In this document: positions 36,065 to 42,868 of the stretch, one piece after another
How positions within the stretch are numbered: the stretch's first letter is position 1
Layout of the letters: every line of letters starts with the position of its first letter
Source: Belnapia rosea
GTDB lineage: Bacteria; Pseudomonadota; Alphaproteobacteria; Acetobacterales; Acetobacteraceae
Reading direction: 5' to 3'
Assembly (NCBI RefSeq): GCF_900101615.1
Contig: NZ_FMZX01000013.1
Location: forward strand, 71,468-135,467
DNA length: 64,000 nt
Made by a program: the position numbers and the translations under genes
Notes under the pieces: generated by a model
The model's input: the letters and a program-made list of their open reading frames with translations, nothing else
Told to the model about the DNA's origin: nothing
Database searches by the model: none

Positions 36065-37047
36065 GCCAGGCCTCCGAGTTCGATGAGGGCGCGTTCCACC
36101 GTGTGCTGCAGCATCGGCGCCTTGTAGGCATTGCCCGTCCGCGTCACGGCCCCCTCCGAGGCCCAGACGGCGGAGAGCCGCACCCGGTCGCGGTCGAGCC
36201 TGTGGCCCAGCAGTTCCTGCTCCACCCGGGGCAGGCGCCAGGGCTTGGTGGCGACGCCGCCGGCCGCGATCCGCACCTCGGCCACCCTGCCCTGCTCGTC
36301 CAGCCGCAGCGCCACGGCGGCGGAGCAGAGTGCCCAGGCGAAGCTCGCCCGGTCCCGCACCTTCACATAATGCGAGCGCCACCGCGCCGCATGGGCCGGA
36401 ATGCGGATGGCGAGGATGAGGTCGCCGGGCTTCAGCGCCGTCTCGATCTCCGGCGTATCGCCGGGCAGGCGGTGGAAACCTCCCACGGGGATCCATCGCT
36501 CGGCCCCGTCCGTATTGCGTGCCAACACCTCGGCATCGACGGCGACCAGTGCCACCGGCAGATCGGAAGGCTGCACGGCGATGCAATGCTCGCTGCCGCC
36601 GAGGATGGCGTTGTGCCGGTTCTCGCCCTCGAGGGCGGAGCAGCCGCTGCCAGGCTGGCGCTTGTTGCAGGGGGTCGAGACATCCCGGAAATAAAGGCAG
36701 CGGGTGCGCTGCAGAAGGTTGCCGCCCACCGTCGCCATGTGCCGCACCATGGGCGAGGCCGTGGCGTCCAGCGCTTCCGCCACCACGGGATGGCGCTCGC
36801 GCAGTAGCGGGTGGTCCGCCGCTTCCTGCAGCTTCGTCAGCGCGCCGATGCGGAGCGCGCCATCGGCCTCCTCGGTAATGCCGGCGAGTGGGAGGCCGTT
36901 AAGATCGGCCAGCTCGTCCGGCTGCAGCACATTCTCCTGCAGGAGCTGCAGCATGTCGGTGCCACCGGCGATGAAGCTGGCTCCGGCGCGGGCGCGAAGC
37001 GCAGCGGCAGCGGCGTCGGCCACGGGGGCGTATGAGAAGGGCTGCAT
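36061..37047 (-). CDS. Molybdenum hydroxylase FAD subunit with extra Fe-S cysteines (PaoB type)
   Basis: A 328-residue FAD-binding type 5 protein. FAD-binding stretches are AGASFIAGGTDMLQLLQEN and VRHMATVGGNLLQRTRC. Four cysteines at 117, 127, 136 and 155, in TRCLYFRD, TPCNKRQPGSGC and GSEHC, match the additional [4Fe-4S] loop described in E. coli PaoB and 4-hydroxybenzoyl-CoA reductase-like proteins. The C-terminal CO-dehydrogenase-flavoprotein domain contains RIAAGGVATKPWRL. It links the [2Fe-2S] subunit to the final acceptor. It lies 3 bases after the stop of the [2Fe-2S] gene. Confidence 0.92.
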   Translation of the reverse strand: MQPFSYAPVADAAAAALRARAGASFIAGGTDMLQLLQENVLQPDELADLNGLPLAGITEEADGALRIGALTKLQEAADHPLLRERHPVVAEALDATASPMVRHMATVGGNLLQRTRCLYFRDVSTPCNKRQPGSGCSALEGENRHNAILGGSEHCIAVQPSDLPVALVAVDAEVLARNTDGAERWIPVGGFHRLPGDTPEIETALKPGDLILAIRIPAHAARWRSHYVKVRDRASFAWALCSAAVALRLDEQGRVAEVRIAAGGVATKPWRLPRVEQELLGHRLDRDRVRLSAVWASEGAVTRTGNAYKAPMLQHTVERALIELGGLA

Positions 37048-37050
37048 CGG

Positions 37051-37533
37051 TCAGCCTCCCTGCGCCGCGGCGTCGCGCACCGCGGCGACGATGTTGGTAT
37101 AGGCGCCGCAGCGACAGAGATTGCCGCTCATCTGCTCGCGGATCTCGTCATCCGACCGGGCGCGGCCCTCCTTGATGGCGCCGACCGCCGACATGATCTG
37201 CCCCGGCGTGCAGTAGCCGCACTGGAAGGCGTCATGCTCGACGAAGGCGGCCTGCACGGGGTGCAGCTCCTCCCCGCGCGCCAGCCCCTCGATCGTCGTG
37301 ACCTGCTTTCCCTCAGCCATCACCGCCAGCATTAGGCAGGAAACGACACGCCTGTCCTCCAGCAGGACGGTGCAGGCGCCGCACTGGCCAAGCGCGCACC
37401 CCTTCTTCGTGCCGGTAAGATGGAGGCGGTCGCGCAGCGCATCGAGCAGGGTCGTGCGGGCATCGACCTGCACCTGGCGCTCCACGCCGTTGACGTGGAT
37501 GGTGAGCATGAAGCTGTGGGCCGGTTCGGGCAT
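37051..37533 (-). CDS. Molybdenum hydroxylase [2Fe-2S] subunit (PaoA type, no Tat signal)
   Basis: A 160-residue iron-sulfur protein. The plant-type cluster uses Cys46, Cys51, Cys54 (GCALGQCGACTVLL) and Cys66. The second cluster uses Cys105, Cys108 (FQCGYCTPG), Cys140 and Cys142 (GNLCRCGAY). The start at 37533 follows CAGGAG at ideal spacing, giving MPEPAHSFMLTIHVNGVERQ. There is no twin-arginine signal, even if the longer open frame is used, so unlike E. coli PaoABC the complex should be cytoplasmic. First gene of the operon; the PaoD/XdhC-type insertion chaperone is not encoded nearby. Confidence 0.93.
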   Translation of the reverse strand: MPEPAHSFMLTIHVNGVERQVQVDARTTLLDALRDRLHLTGTKKGCALGQCGACTVLLEDRRVVSCLMLAVMAEGKQVTTIEGLARGEELHPVQAAFVEHDAFQCGYCTPGQIMSAVGAIKEGRARSDDEIREQMSGNLCRCGAYTNIVAAVRDAAAQGG

Positions 37534-38147
37534 GGGGGGCTCCTGCGGCAACCCCTGGCTCCGTGCAGGCCAGGGCATCGGCGTTGCGCCGGACAACGCG
37601 AGGAGGTGGGGCCCGTTCGCCGGCCCCCAGGAACAGCCTGCGATATCACGCCATGTTACGCAGCATGACGTTTTGCATCAGGACCGGAATCGAAAAACAA
37701 CCCTTGAACGTATACAATTAACTGCGTACCGAAGGCGCGCTCACGCCGTACTGACTGGCGCGAGCGGCCATAGACTTCAACCACAAGGGAACAGTTTCTT
37801 GGTTGAACGCGCGTTTCACGCCTGCACGAACAGCGGATCCCGAGCAATGCCATCCGTGGCGTGGCCGGAACCGTTGACGAGCACCACGGCAATATTGGCC
37901 GTCGGGGCGTGAGCGCTGCCTGATGTTGAATCGTATCTTAATTGACCACATTCGTTCGGAATTCGGCGGATTGACCCGCCGGGGTCCGGGTGAAGGCCGG
38001 GGCAACAAGCCCGGCCGCTGAACGGGCGCCGCCCGGCGCTTGGGGGGGCTGCTTCAGCCCAGACGCTGCATAGACACCGGAGCCGCGCATCCTGTGCGGC
38101 AGGGCTTGTCATGCGGAATCGGCAACGGATATTGGGGACCAACTCTA
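37534..38147. other. 614-bp gene-free region with AT-rich patches and an inverted repeat
   Basis: No convincing gene is seen on either strand between the [2Fe-2S] gene and the glycanase gene. Base composition is clearly less GC-rich than the neighbours around 37670-37950, with patches such as ACGTATACAATTAACTG and TCTTAATTGACC. An inverted repeat TTCAACCA (37776-37783) and TGGTTGAA (37800-37807) has a 16-base spacer and could be an operator or a hairpin. The region probably carries divergent promoters and a long 5' leader for the glycanase gene (inference). Confidence 0.45.
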
Positions 38148-39011
38148 ATGGCTAACAACCCTGTCAGCGTGAGCTTCGACTCAGGCTTCGGCGCCCTTGG
38201 CAATGTTTGGAACATCGCCGCGCCGAAGAATGGTGAAGTGAAGCTCAGCGGCTCCTCCTCCATGATGGAGTGGGCTACCGGCAAGTCGGCCGGCCATGGC
38301 TATGGCACCTACACGGTGACCGCCAAGATCGAGGGCAATGAGCCCGGTCCGGCGATCGTGCTCTGGCCCGGCGACAACAAGTGGCCCGGCCAGGAAATCG
38401 ACATGGTCGAGAACGCCCATGATGGCTCCGGCCAGCAATACGGCACCGTCCACTGGAACAACGGTGGCAAGGATGCCTTCAAGACCGAGATGTTCGAAGG
38501 CGTGAAGGGCGGCGTGTTCCACCAGTACCAGCTGGTCTGGGAGCCGGGGAAGATGACCTTCAAGGTCGACGGCAAGGACATGGGCAGCATCACCAGCCAC
38601 GTGCCGGTCGATTACGCGCATGGCGGGATGAACAACACGATCGGCGTCCTGAACAACAACCCGGACACCTCGATCACCGTCTCGCATATCGATTTCAAGC
38701 CGCTCGGCAGCTCCACTCCGGCTCCGACGCCTGACCCGACCCCGGAAGCGGCTCCGGCCCCGGCACCCTCGACCGGCAGCGGCTCGTCCTCGGGCGGTGG
38801 CTCCTCCTCCGGTGGCGCCGTTGACTGGCACAGCATCGCAGCCCAAGTGACAGCCAACTATCAGGCGACCGGCAAGTGGGAGTTGCCCTCCACCTCCGCC
38901 GCTCCGGCTCCTGCACCCTCGGCCCCGTCGCATGATGGGCCCGTCGATTGGCACGCGCTCGCTGCACAGGCGACGGCCAATTTCGAAGCCACGGGCCACT
39001 GGTTCATCTGA
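38148..39011 (+). CDS. GH16-like glycanase with duplicated C-terminal motif
   Basis: A 287-residue protein. Residues about 5-186 form a concanavalin-like beta-sandwich with the GH16 catalytic signature WPGQEIDMVENAHDG: Glu83 as nucleophile, Asp85, and Glu88 as acid/base in the E-x-D-x-x-E spacing. Relatives such as ExsH/ExoK cut beta-glucans or succinoglycan. A Pro/Ala then Ser/Gly linker leads to two copies of a 21-residue motif, VDWHSIAAQVTANYQATGKW (225-244) and VDWHALAAQATANFEATGHW (266-285), separated by another Pro/Ala linker. No classical signal peptide is present, so type I or another leaderless route is possible. The ribosome-binding site (GGGG) is weak. Codon use is somewhat less GC-biased than neighbours. 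Confidence 0.8.
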   Translation: MANNPVSVSFDSGFGALGNVWNIAAPKNGEVKLSGSSSMMEWATGKSAGHGYGTYTVTAKIEGNEPGPAIVLWPGDNKWPGQEIDMVENAHDGSGQQYGTVHWNNGGKDAFKTEMFEGVKGGVFHQYQLVWEPGKMTFKVDGKDMGSITSHVPVDYAHGGMNNTIGVLNNNPDTSITVSHIDFKPLGSSTPAPTPDPTPEAAPAPAPSTGSGSSSGGGSSSGGAVDWHSIAAQVTANYQATGKWELPSTSAAPAPAPSAPSHDGPVDWHALAAQATANFEATGHWFI

Positions 39012-39019
39012 GACTATAA

Positions 39020-39047
39020 CGGGCGGGAACAAGGAAGTTCCCGCCCG
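39020..39047. terminator. Strong bidirectional terminator-like hairpin
   Basis: CGGGCGGGAAC (39020-39030) and GTTCCCGCCCG (39037-39047) are exact complements around a 6-base loop. They lie 9 bases after the glycanase stop and 10 bases before the stop of the convergent symporter gene. The short sequence AATCTTC follows on the plus strand. Confidence 0.7.
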
Positions 39048-39056
39048 AATCTTCGA

Positions 39057-40337
39057 TCAGGCCGTCTGCGACCGGGCTTCCGGCTCGAAATCGCCCTCGG
39101 TTTCCGGCACGACCGGTTGCTCGCCTTCCCACTTGCCGACGACCGCTGTGGCAAGGGAGTTGCCGATGACGTTGGTGGCGGACCGCCCCATGTCGAGGAA
39201 CTGGTCGATGCCGATGATCAGCAGCAGCCCCGCCTCGGGGATGTTGAAGGTCGCCAGCGTCGCCGCGATGACGACCAGCGAGGCGCGGGGCACGCCCGCC
39301 ATCCCCTTGCTGGTCAGCATCAGCAGCAGCAGCATCGTCGCCTGCTGCCCCAGCGACAGCTCGATGTTGTAGGCCTGCGCGATGAAGATGGTCGCGAAGG
39401 TGCAATACATCATCGAGCCGTCGAGGTTGAAGGAATAGCCCATCGGCAGCACGAAGCTGACGATCCGCCTGCTAACTGGAAAGCGGACGAGCTGCTCCAT
39501 CATCTTCGGGTAGGCCGCCTCGCTGCTCGCGGTGCTGAAGGCCAGGAGGAATGGCTCCCGCACCAGGCTGATCAGCTCGAAGACGCGCCGGCCGAAGAAG
39601 ACAAAGCCGACCGCGGCCAGCAGGCACCAGAGGATGGCGAGGCCGAGATAGAATTCGGCGACGAACTTGCCGTAGGTGACGAGGATGCCGAGGCCCTGGG
39701 TCGTGATGATCGCGGCCATGGAGGCGAAGACGGCCAGCGGCGCGAGGCCCATGATATAGCCGGTGATCTTCAGGATCACATGCGACAGCTCCTCGGTCCA
39801 GGCGACGACCGTCCGCGCCCGTTCACCGAGTGCCGCGCAGGCCACGCCGAAAAACAGCGAGAAGACGACGATCTGCAGGATCTCGTTCTGCGCCATCGCC
39901 TCGAAGACCGAGCGCGGCACCAGATGCGCGACGAAATCCTTGAGCGACAGGGACGATGTCGCAACGCCCGAGGAGGCCGCCGCATCCGGCAGCGGCAGGT
40001 TCAGGTTGGCGCCCGGCTGCAGCAGGTTCACCAGCACCATGCCAAGCAGCAGCGAGACCACCGAGGCGCCGATGAACCAGGTCATCGCCTTGGCACCGAT
40101 TCGGCCCACCGCCTTGGTATCCCCCATATGCGCCACGCCGACGACGAGGGTGGAAAAGACGAGCGGCGCGATGATCATCTTGATCAGCCGCAGGAAAATG
40201 TCGGTGACGATGGATATGTAGCCGGAGATCGCCTTGGCCGTTTCCGGATCCGGCCATAGCACATGGCACAAATGCCCGACGGCGATGCCGAGCACCATGG
40301 CGACGAGGATGAAGGTCGTGAGCCTGTTTGCCCGCAT
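39057..40337 (-). CDS. Dicarboxylate/amino acid:cation symporter (DAACS, DctA/GltP-like)
   Basis: A 426-residue secondary transporter. It opens MRANRLTTFILVAMVLGIAV and has the family's eight helices with two re-entrant loops. The serine-rich hairpin is STASSEAAYPKMMEQLVRF, the helix 7 motif is LPMGYSFNLDGSMMY, and the second hairpin is TSKGMAGVPRASLVVIAATL. These bind substrate and Na+ or H+. Likely cargo is C4-dicarboxylates or glutamate/aspartate. ATG 40337 with AAGGG upstream was chosen; an ATG five codons earlier is possible. Confidence 0.92.
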   Translation of the reverse strand: MRANRLTTFILVAMVLGIAVGHLCHVLWPDPETAKAISGYISIVTDIFLRLIKMIIAPLVFSTLVVGVAHMGDTKAVGRIGAKAMTWFIGASVVSLLLGMVLVNLLQPGANLNLPLPDAAASSGVATSSLSLKDFVAHLVPRSVFEAMAQNEILQIVVFSLFFGVACAALGERARTVVAWTEELSHVILKITGYIMGLAPLAVFASMAAIITTQGLGILVTYGKFVAEFYLGLAILWCLLAAVGFVFFGRRVFELISLVREPFLLAFSTASSEAAYPKMMEQLVRFPVSRRIVSFVLPMGYSFNLDGSMMYCTFATIFIAQAYNIELSLGQQATMLLLLMLTSKGMAGVPRASLVVIAATLATFNIPEAGLLLIIGIDQFLDMGRSATNVIGNSLATAVVGKWEGEQPVVPETEGDFEPEARSQTA

Positions 40338-40472
40338 GCGCCGCCCTTCCATTCGGAAGCAGGATAGGCATGCGCAAAGCGTGAAGCGGGATGGGGTTGC
40401 AACCTGCCTACGGGAAAGCTGCAACCCCTGCGTGTCGCCCCTGCGCCGGCAGGCGCCCGCTCGGTGTCCTGC

Positions 40473-40496
40473 CCGGGTCCGCCCTGCCGGGCCCGG
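40473..40496 (-). terminator. Hairpin downstream of the SDR gene
   Basis: CCGGGTCCG (40473-40481) and CGGGCCCGG (40488-40496) pair over 9 bases with one G-U pair and a 6-base loop. It lies 13 bases beyond the stop of the acyl-CoA/SDR unit and before the symporter gene that follows on the same strand. No clear T-tract. Confidence 0.45.
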
Positions 40497-40508
40497 ACGG
40501 GACGCGGA

Positions 40509-41335
40509 TCAGGGACGGCCGCCCGTCACCTGGATCACCTGGCCGCTGATGTAGTCGGATTCCGGGATGCAGAGCAGATAGACGGAGCCGGCGGCCTCCT
40601 CCGGCCGGCCGCCGCGTCCGAGCGGGATCATCGTCTCGGCATTCTTCAGCACCTCGGGCCGCACCCCGACCGCGATCTCACGCCCGGCGATGTCGATGGT
40701 GGCGCCGCCATGCGCGGGCGCCTCGGTCAGCCGCGTCATGATGAGGCCGAAGGCAACGGCGTTCACGTTGACCTTGTAGCGCCCCCACTCCTTCGCCATC
40801 GCCTGGTCAGGCCAACGATGCCGGCCTTCGCCGCCGAGTAGTTCGCCTGCCCCGCATTGCCATAGACGCCCGAGGTGGAGCTGATGTTCACCACCTTGCG
40901 GAACACTTCCCGCCCCTCCGAGGCCTCCTTCCGCGCGGTCTCGCGGATGAAGCGGGAGGCAGCGCGCATGATGCGGAAGGGCGCCGTCAGATGGACGTTG
41001 AGGATCGCCATCCACTGCTCGTCCGACATCTTCTGGATGACATTGTCCCAGGTATAGCCGGCATTGTTGACGATGATGTCGAGCCCGCCATAGGTGTCGA
41101 TGCCGGCCTGCACGAAGCGCTCCGCGAAGCCGTCCTTCGTCACGTCGCCGTTGCAGGCAATGGCCTTGCCGCCGATGGCCTCGATCTCGGCAACCGTCTC
41201 CGCGCCTGGCCCGTCATCCAGGTCGTTGACGACGAGGCTCGCGCCTTCGCTGGCGAGCTTCAGCGCGATCTGGCGGCCGATGCCGCGGCCGGAACCGGTG
41301 ACGAGGGCAACCTTGCCTTCAAGCTTGCGGGACAT
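40509..41335 (-). pseudogene. Short-chain dehydrogenase/reductase (FabG-like) with a single-base frameshift
   Basis: The first 175 or so residues read as a classical SDR: MSRKLEGKVALVTGSGRGIG with the TGxxxGxG cofactor loop, NDLDDGPG, DIIVNNAGYTWDNV, and the active site Ser plus Tyr-x-x-x-Lys in NISSTSGVYG and ANYSAAKAG. After GIVGLT the frame is lost. The remainder (AMAKEWGRYKVNVNAVAFG to the end GQVIQVTGGRP) continues in the next frame. One missing base in the short C-run at 40802-40803 (GG instead of GGG on the coding strand) would restore the gene. It is either a recent inactivation or a sequencing error. It is the third gene of the acyl-CoA cluster and would reduce or oxidise a 3-hydroxyacyl-type intermediate. 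Confidence 0.8.
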
Positions 41336-41369
41336 GCTCTCTCTCCATCCTCCTGGGTGAAACGGGGGT

Positions 41370-42866
41370 TCAGGCCGGGCGCCATTCCGGCACGCCATCG
41401 GCCGCCAGCGTGGCGAGGCCCGGCCTGCCGATCGGCGTCTGGTCAGGCCGCGTCAGCAGCGCGATCGCCTCGGCGGTGGGCACGCGCGCCAGGCCACGGC
41501 GGCCATCGGCGAGGCGGAGGATCGTCACGCCATGTTCCGGCGCGCCCTCGCGGTCATAGAGCACGGTGAAGGTCTCGACCGTCGCCGGCCCTTCCGCCGC
41601 CTCGGTGAAGGCGGGCACCGCGCCGCGCCGGGAATCGGCTTCCGCCTGCACGCTGTAGGACTCCGCCAGCGCAGCCCGCGCCGGCCGCCGCGCCAGCACC
41701 ACCGCATGATGCTTAGTGACGAACTCGCCCTGGCCGTAGAGCAGCGCCGCCTCGCCGGGCCGGGCCCGCAGCGCCCGCAGCATCGCCGCCGCCGCATGGG
41801 TCATGTAGTTGTTCAGCGGCGCGCCGAAGAAGGTGAGGCCGCCCGTCGTCGTCGGCGCCATGCCGGATGGCAGGCCAAGCCGCCGCGCCGCCATCTTCGG
41901 AACGCAGGGGAAGCAGGAATAGAGCTCGCAGATGGAGAAGCCGGCGCCTTCCGCCTCGGCAATCCGTGCGCAGCCGTCCAGCACCGCGTTCTGCGCATGT
42001 GCCTCGTGGTAGTGGTCGCGGTTCAGGTAGTCGCGCGGCTCCACTGCCGCGGCGCCGCCCCAGAGGAAGACCATGCGCTCCTCCGGCACGCCCGCCGCGC
42101 GGGCCCGCGCCAGGCTGGTCAGCAGCAGGGCGCCACCCTGGTTCACCATCGGGTTGGCGACCTGCAGCTTGGTATAGGGATAGGCGATCGGCCGGTTGGA
42201 GGCGCTCGGCGTGCCGATCTCGGCCGGGCTGTACTCGCGCTTCAGCCAGGCCGCCGGGTTGCGCGCGGCGACGCCGGAGAAGGCCGACCAGAGGGCGGCC
42301 GATTCCGCCTGCCCCTCGGCCGGGCTCTGGCCGAGATGGGCCTCCACCGCATTCTCGTAGAAAGGATAGACGGTGACCGGGTCCGCGACGCCAAGCCGCA
42401 CCGCGAGCGGATGCAGGTAGTCCCGCCCGCGGGTGCGGCGCCAGTTCGGGTCGGGCTCGGTCCAGGGCAGCGCGATCCCGGCCTTCCGGGCCTGCGCGAC
42501 GGCATGCGTCGCCTCGCCGCCGACCACGGCCGAGACCTCGCTCTCGCCGCGGGCGATGCGCAGCGCCGCCTCGTGCAGGAAGCGGACCGGGCTCTCGCCG
42601 CCGACCGGCCCATAGACCAGCCGACGCGGTGCCTGGCCCAGCCGCGCCGCCAGCGCCGCGGGCAGGTCCGCATAGGGCCAGGAGACGCTGTTGACGATGT
42701 CGAGGCTGTCGAGCGCAGCGAGCAGGTCGGGCGCGCCGGCATCGGTTGCGGCCCGGCGCAGCGCCTCGGCCATCAGCGCCGCCGGCTCCAGCGCCAGGCG
42801 CGGCTCCGCCGGGCGGTCCACCACCTCGCCGGCCCCGATGAGAACCGGGATGCGTGCGTCGTCCAT
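41370..42866 (-). CDS. Thiolase-like acetyl-CoA acetyltransferase homologue
   Basis: A 498-residue protein of the thiolase superfamily, SCP2-like branch, with an extra C-terminal domain. It begins IPVLIGAGEVVDRPAEPRLA; the core has VSAVVGGEATHAVAQARKAG, and the C-terminal half shows FSICELYSCFPCVPKMAARR and LYGQGEFVTKHHAVVLARRP. At the position where true thiolases carry the nucleophilic Cys, the sequence reads VYGPVGGESPVRFLHEAA, so that Cys appears to be missing, as in some proteins annotated as acetyl-CoA acetyltransferase. It is tightly coupled to the acyl-CoA synthetase gene (2-base gap). The true reaction is uncertain. Confidence 0.82.
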   Translation of the reverse strand: MDDARIPVLIGAGEVVDRPAEPRLALEPAALMAEALRRAATDAGAPDLLAALDSLDIVNSVSWPYADLPAALAARLGQAPRRLVYGPVGGESPVRFLHEAALRIARGESEVSAVVGGEATHAVAQARKAGIALPWTEPDPNWRRTRGRDYLHPLAVRLGVADPVTVYPFYENAVEAHLGQSPAEGQAESAALWSAFSGVAARNPAAWLKREYSPAEIGTPSASNRPIAYPYTKLQVANPMVNQGGALLLTSLARARAAGVPEERMVFLWGGAAAVEPRDYLNRDHYHEAHAQNAVLDGCARIAEAEGAGFSICELYSCFPCVPKMAARRLGLPSGMAPTTTGGLTFFGAPLNNYMTHAAAAMLRALRARPGEAALLYGQGEFVTKHHAVVLARRPARAALAESYSVQAEADSRRGAVPAFTEAAEGPATVETFTVLYDREGAPEHGVTILRLADGRRGLARVPTAEAIALLTRPDQTPIGRPGLATLAADGVPEWRPA

Positions 42867-42868
42867 GC

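Noticed and set aside
33689..36127. An 812-codon open frame on the plus strand opposite the molybdenum hydroxylase large subunit
   Set aside because: It is the antisense shadow of a clearly conserved gene in very GC-rich DNA, with a composition rich in Arg, Gly, His and Asp and no recognisable domain.
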